The translations under genes and the position numbers were made by a program. From assembly GCA_035771175.1 (NCBI GenBank), contig CM069596.1, positions 13,659,001 through 13,723,000 on the forward strand: 64,000 nt of DNA. The letters are read 5' to 3'. Below, piece by piece: positions 54,341 through 63,689 of this stretch (position 1 is its first letter; the number at the start of each line of letters is the position of its first letter). The notes beneath the pieces were generated by a model that worked only from the letters and a program-made list of their open reading frames with translations, was not told the origin of the DNA and made no database searches. The DNA comes from Paratinospora sagittata (taxonomy: Eukaryota > Streptophyta > Magnoliopsida > Ranunculales > Menispermaceae).

Positions 54341-56156
54341 CTCATGAGTAGAGACTACTAGAGGATGCAACTATGATGAGTATTCATCCCATCTCTACAG
54401 ACACAGATATATGTGCTCAGATGAGAGCTCAGCCAGTTCATGTTCAAATTGGGATAAGCCAACAATAGTTAGATGTTAAATTGATGATGTTTGAGACTTG
54501 GACTGAAAATACTGGTCATGTGAATTAGTTGATGACATTTGAGTGGCAGAGCAAAAATGTGGTAAAGTTTCTAAATTCTCAGCGGAGGAATGTTCTTTTC
54601 GATTCTCGATTTATTACTATTAAATGTTTATCAAATTAGTATCCTTAGTATATGTTCAAGAGGAATGAGTCGATGTTTTGATATACCTCCATCTGAGAGG
54701 ACGGAGTCGATGTGTCGGATACCTTTATTGGGGAGGATGGAGTCAATATTTTGACATACCTCTACCAAAGAGGAAAGAGCTAACACTTTGATATACCTCT
54801 TATAGGGTTTCACTCAGTAGCAGTTAGAAAGAAAGTCGAAGGATAAGGATCTCCTAAGAATGAGAATGGAAGTATATGACTATAATCTTGGTGGTTGAAA
54901 TTTCTAATCTCAGCATAGGCATGATGCTATATGTGTGAGAGTATCTGTACAACAATGACTACTAGTCTAGTATGGGTATGACTCTTTTGAGGCCTTGTAT
55001 AGTAGGCCATGTAGATCTCCGGTGTATAGGATGGAGATAGGAGCTACCTTGATGATAGGACTAGAGTTTGTACAAGAACACACAAGGAAAATTTAAATAG
55101 ATCAAGCAAAATTAGAAAACACCAAAACAGATGGAAAGGCTACGCCGATAATCGACGAAGAGCCATAAAGTTGATGTGGGATATCATGTGTGTGAAAGGT
55201 CTTACCTCAGAAGAGGGCATGATGAAGGATTCATGTTCCTTAAATAGACCATTCGAACTTGATTCTCACAATTATAAATGTTTGAAAATTGAAAAATACT
55301 CGGATGGAGTACTTTCCTTAAAAGAGCTATTAGATCCACATGACAGATCTGGATTTTAGAATTGCTCTAAAGGTTGGATTCCCAGATGAATCACCAGATG
55401 AGGGTATTCATATTTTATTCTGTACTAGTTATGGGATTTAAATTGTTAATTGAATACTCGTGACCAAATAAGATGAAGATTGATTGAAAATTTCAACCTC
55501 TTGATCCTTGAATATATAATTCAGGATAGAATATTCCTGTAATCAATTAGATCCAAGTTGTTAAGTTCAGAACTCAAGAATGATTCTTCGAGAAATTTAA
55601 CTTGAAGTAAATTTAGTTCTGACTTTTATGGTATAATAAATGATTATAATGATGAGTATAAGAGGAAGGAATTGAAAATCGCCATACCTTTATAAAGAGG
55701 GAGGAGTTGAAATTCGACATACCTTTATACAATGATGTATGTCCTTAATGAAGTGTACAGAGAGGAAGGAGTGGAAATTCAACATACCTCTATATAGAGG
55801 AACGAGTTGAAGTTCATACCTCTATTGAAAAGGAAGGAGTTGGTATCTCAACATACCTCTTCTAGGACTTCATCAAGTAACTTATGGAAAAAAGAGATAA
55901 AAAGGGGAGGAATATAAGGTTTTGTTCAGAGATAGACCTAAAAGTGCATGTTCCATGGCCTGTAAGTCTGTGCAATAGTGAGGCCTAAAGGCAAATAGTA
56001 CATTGATTTTAAATGCTTGAATTCCTAATTAAACCTAGTACTCCTGACATTATGTTGATGTATCTTATGAAGGAGTACTTTGTAACGTTTATGAAATGAG
56101 GTATGCTTCATAACTCTAAATTTCGAGGACAAAATTGTTTCTTAAGTTGGGGAGGC
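54341..56156 (+). pseudogene. Decayed integrase region of C1 with minisatellite blocks
   Basis: The linker (ATMMSIHPISTDTDICAQMR) is recognisable at about 54370. 54960-55165 retains the integrase C-terminal part (FEALYSRPCRSPVYRMEIG-like; EFVQEHT). 55171-55359 is a 62-codon frame, possibly the GPY/F region (VDVGYHVCVKGL). Two blocks of short repeats, 54650-54800 and 55660-55870, repeat GAGGAAGGAGTTG(A/G)(A/T)AT...ACATACCTCT. The polypurine tract TTCTTAAGTTGGGGAGGC precedes the LTR. Catalytic integrase core not seen. Confidence 0.6.
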
Positions 56157-56430
56157 TGTAACGACCCTCAATTTCATAAAATGAGACCCCAAAAAGTTTA
56201 AGGTGATTAGTGAATGTGTTGTGTGCTTTTGTGATGTTTGATGCGTGTTTTAATAGTATAAGTTTGATTGGGATACCAATTGGGGGAAGAAATAGGTGGA
56301 AAAAATGAGAAAAATGGTAAATTGGGCTTAGAAGCCAGCTTCCAAAAGGGGAGGAGCGCGCTGCTTTGTGCTGGAAACAAGAATGTGTTAGATGTTTTGG
56401 ATGGATTATTAGGTGAATTGGAAATGTGTT
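56157..56430 (+). repeat. Start of 3' LTR of C1 (truncated)
   Basis: TGTAACGACCCTCAATTTCA right after the polypurine tract, typical of a chromovirus LTR, with CTTAGAAGCCAGCTTCC and GGAGCGCGCTGC words similar to B1 LTR. Similarity to an LTR fades near 56430 and no end with CA is visible. Confidence 0.6.
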
Positions 56431-57589
56431 AGATGGTCTATGTACAAAGGAGACTCTGTCGGAGTCTGGTTGAGGCTTAACAGGGGTCTAATGGTCCTGT
56501 GAGAGATAGGATGGTTAGATTCCTGTGTCGGTCAGGATGCCTTGGGGGTTTGTGAAGAGGTCCTGACATATTTCTTCTGAGTCGCAAAAAAAGTTTTTCG
56601 ACCAGTCTCAGGAACTCACCGATTATATTAACTATTCTTTTAAGAATATCCTCAGCATAATATATTCTATTGACAGATTGGGTAACCTTGCCCAAACCTA
56701 GATGGTTAAGATTGTAGTCAAAATTCTACTTGGGAGTTAGTGATCAAAGATTACCCAAGGTCCTCTTGTTAGAGCTCTGATGCAAACTTCATCAAATTCA
56801 AATTTGACAACGTAAAGATCATATCCTGAATAAATAACCTCTAGTTTCCCTTCAAGCTTTCAAGCTATTTTGAATCTGCATTAATAGAGTCAAGTGTATC
56901 TAACCAATTATCCAAGAAGTTAATTTGATGATTGTTGATTTTCCCCATGGGAGGTAGATCGTAGATTCTCTCTTTCGTCATGGTAGTCAAATTAATCTTG
57001 TAGTTGTTATAGTCGCATGGTGCTCTTGAGTTGCTGAAGGCCTATAGAGCAGATTATCCTTGAAAGAAAAATAACTAAAACCCATGTAAGTATTGGAAAT
57101 TCTTATTTTGGGGCAACCAAGTTTGCTTTATTGTGTTCTATTGCTCTGTTAAAGAGTCCTTGATTAAGCCAACCCTTTATAGAGGTGTGAAGAGAAGACT
57201 TTCTTCTTCTTCTTCTTCTTACTTCTATCAAGCATTGGTGTAAGTAGGTCAAGTCAAGTCGGGTTTTGGACCAAACACCCACTTGACTCACTATGGTAGG
57301 TGGCATCAGAATCGACTCGATGTCACCCAACCTCTATTTGGTGAAGGGGCCAACATAAGTCGGGTCAGTCGGGTTATCCCAACCAAATAAAAAATATATA
57401 TATAATTAAAAGATAAAAATAATCAAAACTAGATCAAAATAAAATAAAAAATACAAGATAAAAAAAATCAAAAAATAAAGATAAAATATTCCAAATAAAC
57501 CAAAATATAAAAGTAAAAAAAAACATAAACAAAAATGATAAACAAAAACCATGAAAACTAATAACCACTAAAAATATATAGAAGAATTT
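56431..57589. other. Unassigned intergenic/repeat DNA
   Basis: No gene I can support. A 72-codon minus-strand frame (56477-56695) is not recognised. A (TTC)n run at 57203-57225 gives a poly-Arg minus-strand frame. 57380-57590 is A-rich with many AAATAAAAATA words. Possibly decayed retroelement parts. Confidence 0.4.
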
Positions 57590-58015
57590 TTATTATTTTT
57601 TTTTAGAGGAAAAAACAGTGCAATATATTAAAAACTGAAAGTTACAACAAACGAGCACCAAGGGTAGTCCACAAAAATAGAAAAAACAGCAAAAGAAACA
57701 CTCGAGCAAAACCAACATCCACTAAGAAACAAAAGAAAACCACCAACCCAAGAACAAGCAAAACACCACCTAGCTTACACAACTCTCCCAATGCCTAACT
57801 CAATTATTCAATGACCAATCACCATTAAGATTAAAAGCGACAACCCAAGAGCTAGCCATGATAAGGGTATCATTCCAAAGAGCATCCACGGATCGAGCCA
57901 CCCTATTGAAGATACGTTGATTATGTTCCATACATAGCATCCAAAGCGTAGCCCAAGAAGTCATTCTCATAACATCCATTCCACTCCCTTTCAAACTGCA
58001 CGTGCACTAGCTGCA
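57590..58015 (-). pseudogene. LINE (L1-type) 3' end fragment
   Basis: The minus strand encodes the end of a plant L1 ORF2: MTSWATLWMLCMEHNQRIFN, VDALWNDTLIMASSWVV and FNLNGDWSLNN, matching the W..LW.ERN.RIF motif that follows the zf-RVT region. It then has a 3' UTR and an A-rich tail on the minus strand (TTTTATTATTTTTTTTTA near 57590 on plus). Strongly 5'-truncated, which is usual for LINE insertions. Confidence 0.75.
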
Positions 58016-58330
58016 AGCAATCCTCACAAGTCGAAGGAACAATGAACTTGTCACGCAGCCTGTAATGTTATTCAGCCCAATGTTGGAGCTCCCCCTAAAG
58101 GTGCCTCCAGGATGTGCTAGAGCCTCCTTATGTTTAAGATGAGTAGTGATGGGGGTTGGGGTTTTTATAAGGGGAGAGTCCCCACTTGTCTCCCACATAG
58201 GTGATGCAGGACTATATAGGAGAGGTTGGGGGACTCTCCCCTTCTCACAAATGGGAATTTTCCCCCCTTATAAAAACCCCAGCCCTACCTTTTTCACCCC
58301 ATTTAACTTCTTATTCTCCCTGTAGAGAGC
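58016..58330. repeat. Segment with overlapping inverted repeats
   Basis: GGTTTTTATAAGGGG (58160-58174) pairs with CCCCTTATAAAAACC (58264-58279), and GGGGAGAGTCCCC (58171-58183) with GGGGACTCTCCCC (58228-58240). No gene. It may be a TRIM or LTR promoter with duplicated TATAAAAACC box; not classified. Confidence 0.5.
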
Positions 58331-58583
58331 TTCCAACCTACTCTCCTTAATGCTTTCCCCTCCTTAAAATAAATGATCTAAAGCAACTTTTTGAACATGG
58401 TGCCTTAACGAAAACTTTGTTTGTATAATATATGTATGTAACATAATATATGTATATTACAACTGTATAATTACAAATATTCTTATATATTACATATGTA
58501 TGTGAGATAATATATGTATATTACATATGCTAGTATGATATAATAATAAAGATATAATTGGAGATAATATAATAATTTAAAAT
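58331..58583. other. AT-rich segment before the pararetrovirus, nothing recognised
   Basis: Several TATATGTATATTAC-type words (58430-58540) in three loose copies. No open frame. It may be decayed viral or host DNA. Confidence 0.4.
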
Positions 58584-59945
58584 GTGACAATTTTCAATGA
58601 AATTGAAATAATAAATAAAGAATTTAAAATAGATGCGGTAGACTTGGCATACAGTTTAGAAGATAGGCAAGATATAAAAAATCATATTAGTGAATTAATA
58701 GACCTAAAAATTATAAGACCAAGTAGAAGTAAACATAGAAGCCTTGTTTTCATAGTAAAAAATCATAGTGAAATAAAATGAGGAAAAAGTAGAATGGTTA
58801 TAAATTATAAGCGATTAAATGATAATAGTTATAAAATCCCTTATAAAGTTGAATTATTAAATAACATACAAAATTCAACGTATATTTCTAAATTAGATTG
58901 TAAAAGTGGATATTGGAAAATTTCACTAGCAGACGAATCCATTCCTTGGACGACATTTACTTGCTTAGAAGGATTATTTGAATTGTTAGTAATGACTAAA
59001 AAATGCACCATATATTTTCCAAGAAAGGATAGATAAAATATTTAAACCACATTCACATTTTTGTATAGCTTATATAGATGATATTCTTGTCTATAGTAAA
59101 AATAGAATAAGTCATATTTATCATATAGAGCAAATATTAGAAACCTTAAGAAAACATAAAATTGTTATAAGTAAAAAGAAAATGGAATTATTTAAAGAAA
59201 ATGAAATTAATTAAAGAAAAAATTGATTTTTTAGGAATAAATATAGATAGATGAAAAGTTAAATTACAACCTCATATAATAACAAAAATATTAGATTTTC
59301 CTGATAAAATCGAAGAAACTAAAGAACTTCAAAAAAATTTAGGATTATTAAATTATGGTAGAAATTTTATCCCTATTTAAGTAGATTAGTTGCTCCTCTA
59401 TATAATAAGCTGAAAAAGAATGGTAAAAAATATTTCAATAAAGAAGATATTAAGTTAGTACAAAAAATTAAAGAAATAATAAAAAATGTTAAACCTCTAG
59501 CTTTACCAATAGATAATTTTTATAAAATAATACAAAATAACGCTAGTAGTTTAGGATGGGGAGAAATTTTAATACAAAAAACCCGAAGAAAATAGTTCTC
59601 TTAAATTAGAAGAAATAACCCTATATCATAGTGAAAAATTTAATGAGTCAGAAAGTAAAAAATCAAGTACTGATCTAGAAATATTAGGAATAATAAAAGC
59701 TTTAAATGTTTTTCATTTATATATCCAAAATGATACCGCTACTATTAGAATAGATTGTAATAATATTATTGAATTTTACAAGAAATTAGAAAATAATAAC
59801 TTCTTAAAGAAAAATTCATTTAGTAGTAAACCATGGATAAAATTTCTTGATGCAATACACGGTAAAGGATATAAAGCAAATTTCAAGCATGTTAAAGGTA
59901 ATAATAATTATATAGAAGATTTTTTATCTTGCATAATTTATAATT
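58584..59945 (+). pseudogene. Pararetroviral reverse transcriptase and RNase H, broken
   Basis: Fragments in several frames: KSRMVINYKRLNDN, YISKLDCKSGYWKISLA, then after a stop and frameshift YIDDILVYSK (59071-59100) with both catalytic Asp. Then thumb, connection and an RNase H region ending near 59945 (YIEDFLSC). The YIDD box and DCKSGYW are typical of caulimovirids, not of plant gypsy (F(I/V)DD, DLRSGYH). Stops near 58780, 59034 and at several places to 59580. Confidence 0.82.
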
Positions 59946-59963
59946 AATTATTTTCTATTACAG

Positions 59964-60480
59964 ATGCAGAAATCGAAAGGAAGCTCAAGTTCTCAACAAG
60001 AACCTATATCATTTGGGTTCTACAGATTACAACCTTATCTTAGAATTTTTTTTTTATCCAATAGTAAATGTAGCCGGAAAAATAAAATTAGAACAAAGTT
60101 ATCTTTTAAATAATATTTGGACTTTTAGAAATGATAAAAATCGTTTTGCCAATATTTTAAATGCATTAGCTCATTATTTTTCAACTAATAATAGATATGA
60201 ATATTATGTAGTTTTTGAAGGTCATAATAGAGGTATTTTTAATTCATGGCAACAACTTTTAGAAAATATAGAAAATCATGAAAAAGCTAGTTATAAATGT
60301 TATATTTCTTTTGATGAAGCTAAAGAAGCTTTAGATTTTTATATTTAAAATCTTAGCAGGAAATATCCAGTCATCAAACTAGAAGGCAAATCATATACGA
60401 AAGGTGAGCTTTTAGATTTCATGCATGCATATCAAGAACTTAGCAATGAAAAAATAGCTTGAAAAATGTATAAAATAAAC
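59964..60480 (+). pseudogene. Viroplasmin/transactivator-type frame of the pararetrovirus
   Basis: Begins with an ATG at 59964, about 20 bp after pol. A T-rich homopolymer near 60048 separates its N-terminal part from the 60013-60348 frame (different phase). The core YEYYVVFEGHNRGIFNSWQQ and SYKCYISFDEAKEALDFY is the Cauli_VI/RNase H1 N-terminal fold that binds RNA-DNA or ribosome partners in caulimovirus inclusion-body proteins. Stops at 60346 and 60460. Confidence 0.72.
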
Positions 60481-60502
60481 TAGATATTCTGCAAAAAACA
60501 AG

Positions 60503-61012
60503 TGTCACACCGTGGGTTGCACAGCGTGCCCCCTACCCAGGTGCGGGCGCACCCCCTCGGGGCGAACGCCTAGCCATTATGGATCCATAATATTGTCCCT
60601 TCTCGGCCAGCCACGCCACACAAGGACGCCGGTCACCGAGATCATTTATCCATATTATTCACACTCCCTTGAATAATATAGGGCCTCCCCCAAGTTCGAA
60701 CTCGCAACCTCTTCCTCATAAGGTTAGATTTCGCAACCTATTCCTAGTAGCCACTGAACCATTGGCTCAGTGGTTACTCCAAGTGCGAAATCTAACTTCT
60801 TAAGGGAGGTTGCGAGTTCGACTTGGGAGGAGGCCCTGTACTATTCATGAATAGTGGCGGACAAATGATCCCGTGTACAAGAGACATCCTTGTGTGGTGG
60901 TGGTTGTACCGGGATGGGACAATATTATGGATCCATAATGGCTAGGCGTTCGCCCCGAGGGGGTGCGCCCGCACCTGGGTAGGGGGCACGCTGTGCAACC
61001 CAGGGTGTGACA
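60503..61012. mobile_element. Palindromic (foldback) element, copy 2, in pararetrovirus
   Basis: 510 bp, same family as 49929-50346 and closer to full symmetry. Outer arms of about 97 bp are nearly perfect (GTGGGTTGCACAGCGTGCCC ... inverse). The centre CACTGAACCATTGGCTCAGTGG is itself palindromic and includes TGGCTCAGTGG, like a tRNA A box. GAGTTCGACTT about 45 bp later resembles a B box. Flanks CAAG at 60499-60502 and 61013-61016 give a 4-bp duplication (5 if the terminal A is counted). Confidence 0.87.
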
Positions 61013-61672
61013 CAAGTATATGGCAAAATTTCAAAAAAGTAGTCACAAAACTAGCAGTAGCCAAAAACATTATAATATTGAAAAATGTAGTAGTAAACTA
61101 GAATTTTATAATAAGCCCTTTACACCACCTAGAGTTATTTTAGATAGATTTGATAAAAAAATAAAAGAACATATTTATAATTTAGCTCAAAAACGTAGTT
61201 CTCAAAGGCAAAAATTTATTGTCCAATTTCTCATGGACTCTGCCAAAATGCATCAATTTTATTATGGAACTAGTTATGAATGGGACTGTCATCATAGTAA
61301 AGAATTAGTATGTAAAAATAAATTAGAATGTATTGAAGATAGAACTCGAAAACAAAATTGTACCTGTACTTTAGTATATAGTATATGCAAAATAAATTTA
61401 AATCTAGAAAGATACAAAAATATTAAAATAAGTTTTCAAGGTGAGGAAATAAAGCTCAACCCTCAATTATTATTGGATTATGGATTGGTGAATCAAATAG
61501 TCTCCTCAGATCCAGACCAGACAAACATGTTTGGAAGAAAATTAGCAGGGGTAGTTCTACAAATCTTCTCAAGATATCAATATGTGGAGGCCATAATTAA
61601 TTCCAAACCACAAGAATGGACAAAGACTGACGACATCATACCTACTGAGAAAAAAATAATATTGAATGGTAA
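61013..61672 (+). pseudogene. Cys/His-containing frame of the pararetrovirus, cut by A4
   Basis: Open from 61020 for about 218 codons until A4 begins at 61673 (the frame runs on into the LTR only by chance). Features: Ser/Lys-rich start, basic QKRSSQRQK, then a Cys/His cluster WDCHHSKELVC ... KQNCTC, and a hydrophobic stretch DYGLVNQIV. From its place after the viroplasmin domain it may be the rest of a transactivator-type protein. No closer identity is supported. Confidence 0.6.
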
Positions 61673-63031
61673 TGTCACACCCCGCCCAGACGCGCCTAAA
61701 CTGACGGGACACTCACAGGCGAGGCGCAAATGTATTATAACAGTTATCGAGTGCGCAGCTACACAATTCAAGTACAAGTCTATTTTCATTAATTTCAGAA
61801 TGTATTTTGTACAAAATGTAGGCGGTCTGGATCCGCCAATAATGAGAGAACATCCTTCCAAAAATCTCCCTAACTGATTTGAACAAATAAGTAAGGGGGT
61901 ACAAAATGAGGGCCTAAAACACCTACACCAATCCACCCTAGACTCCTGTAAAATGGTTAGCAACGGGATGAGCTATTGCCCAATGGGTAAAAATGTTTGT
62001 GAATATGATAATTAATAATGAAGACATCATAATCATACATCAGATATACACAACATAGCATCATAAACAGTACAACATAGCTTAACAGGTAAGTATACAT
62101 AACATTGTCTCGTAATGGCTCTATGACCGTAGATCACCCTAGGATCACGTATAAATGTCCATCTCCAAGTAATCTTGGGTTCACATTGTACGTCCATCTC
62201 TAAGGTAAACATCAATAATTGTGGACACAATTGCACTAGTAAATAATCTATAGGTCACAGACCACTTACATCCCTAGGTGGTTCTTATTTTATGTGCGAT
62301 GATTATGCACATGCAGGTCCTGTCTTTACATACATTAGACATGATTTGGCAGTGTCAGGTGATGCTTATTTGGGTCGGCATCACCGCGTGCATTGTTAGG
62401 ATGTCCAGCATCACTTATACAAGCAGACAACTTTCAATGGGACCAACCAGACCAATCCCCAAGTCGAGAGGTGGGAACACAAGGTCCCACTTAAATACCA
62501 AGTCTTCTAGAGCAGCAAGATGCCTCCCGTTCACTATTCAAAGTTACCGAGGACAAGACTAAGTCTGGTTTAGTCAAATTGACCGCTAATCCGACATAAT
62601 AACAGTATAATACATGGACTCCAAATATTAAGGCATAAACATGACATGTATGAACACTATACATAATAATGCAGCGTAAGTGAATAATAAACATAATGAT
62701 AAATGAATGAAAACTTTATGAAAAGTCATAAGACACGCAAACATATGTTTCGGTCCCACCTTCAAATTGTACTTCCTTCCAAAATTGGCGCTTCCTCCCG
62801 TGGAGAACTACTTCGCACCGCAAAGAGAGTCTCTAAGAGAGAGAAAGTCTCAAAAGAGGAGAGAGAAAATCACAAGAAGAGTAAAGGAAACCAACCCAAA
62901 GAGAGAGGGAAAGAAAAAGAGTTGTAGTGCGAGGAATGATAAAGAGAAGGGGCCCCCTTTTATAAAGGACCCCATGCCCGAACGTTCGGGCAATGCCTTT
63001 TTTTTTGTTGGTGTAAACCAGGGGTATTACA
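61673..63031 (-). repeat. 3' LTR of A4
   Basis: 1359 bp. On the minus strand GCCCGAACGTTCGGGCATGG precedes TTTTATAAAAGG, a perfect 14-bp palindrome with GAACGTTC at 62980-62987. It is the uninterrupted counterpart of the A1 LTR and has a single copy of the 75-bp unit doubled in A2 and A3. Confidence 0.9.
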
Positions 63032-63067
63032 CTCTACCCCCCTTAAAAGAATTTTGCTCTCGAAATT

Positions 63068-63589
63068 TTAGCCCATGTAGTCATGATTGTTGTCTTCGTG
63101 AGATTCACTGCCTTGGTCATCTTCTTTTAGATCAGGGTATTGCTAGTAAGGTCCTTGAATTATACTCTGGCCTTTGGAATCCTCGACATCATCAAACAAT
63201 GGAGAGCAAATGGAATTAGATTCCTCCGCAGAAGCTTCTGACATTTGCGTGACAGATGGTGGTGTAGGGCAGTGAGAGTTGTTGCATTTCAGGGGAGGCA
63301 GATTGAGTGGAGGAATGCTTTTATGTGTTGTTGCTCGAATTCGCCTTCCTGGTAGTTTTGGTAGGAGATCCTGCCAGGATGAGGGGCCCAAAGTTTTTTG
63401 AGCAATTTCATCACGATATAACCATATACGTTCTAGCGAAGGGGATCGCAGCCGCTGAGGCATGGGAGTTGGTGATGTATAGAAGTTGTGGGTTGTTTTT
63501 GGACTTGAAGGGCTCCCTCGAGGTTTCCAAGCAGGCCATGGTGTATATGGTTCTTTACTCTTGTCTGTGCTATCAGCAGACATCTGCAT
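63068..63589 (-). pseudogene. ORFY of A4 (best copy, one internal stop)
   Basis: From ATG at 63589 (MQMSADSTDKSKEPYTPWPA) to TAA at 63068: 174 codons in one frame with a single TAG at 63143-63145, just after IIQGPY, where A2 and A3 have Lys/Arg-His-Tyr. Parts: Pro/Ser-rich N-terminus with PTPMPQRLRSPSLERIWLYR, then LGPSSWQDLLPKLPG, the basic RRIRATTHKSIPPLNLP, SVTQMSEASAEESNSICSP, DVEDSKGQSIIQGPY and an acidic tail with HEDNNHDYMG. No zinc finger or membrane helix. It defines the full length of the family protein. Confidence 0.78.
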
Positions 63590-63689
63590 TTTTGTAATGA
63601 GATTAGATGTTGACACAATTATAGTTGTAAAAGAATAATTTTATTGATACGTGAAAACTACAATATATCACATCATCAATTATTGTTTG

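Larger units (their letters stand above)
32091..56430 (+). mobile_element. Old gypsy element C1, split by B2
   Basis: Plus-strand chromovirus-like element in two parts: 32091-32954 (pro-RT linker, RT) and 53875-56430 (RNase H, integrase remnants, polypurine tract, start of 3' LTR). The reading continues across B2: the left part ends in the [13 protein letters not shown] motif (frame-damaged) and the right part resumes with AFLELKRKLTFVPVL. The 5' end is lost. It is the most decayed of the gypsy copies, as expected for the host of a nest. Confidence 0.8.
58584..61672 (+). mobile_element. Endogenous caulimovirid (pararetrovirus) segment, defective
   Basis: Plus-strand, strongly AT-rich (A in third positions), unlike the neighbouring gypsy elements. 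Order: reverse transcriptase, RNase H, then a frame with a viroplasmin-type domain, then a Cys/His-containing frame. This order fits a Caulimoviridae genome fragment with a transactivator-like gene after pol; the genus is not determined. Movement protein, coat protein and protease parts are absent. It is interrupted by stops, frameshifts, a palindromic element (60503-61012) and element A4 at 61673, so it cannot act as a virus. Confidence 0.8.

Noticed and set aside
57103..57330. Minus-strand frame with poly-Arg
   Set aside because: Produced by a TTC microsatellite; no other support.
60763..60825. tRNA gene suggested by TGGCTCAGTGG and GAGTTCGA boxes
   Set aside because: No cloverleaf, acceptor stem or anticodon arm can be folded; boxes belong to the palindromic element.
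63143..63145. ORFY ending at the TAG after GPY in A4
   Set aside because: A2 and A3 continue in frame past this point with conserved residues; the true end is the TAA at 63068-63070.
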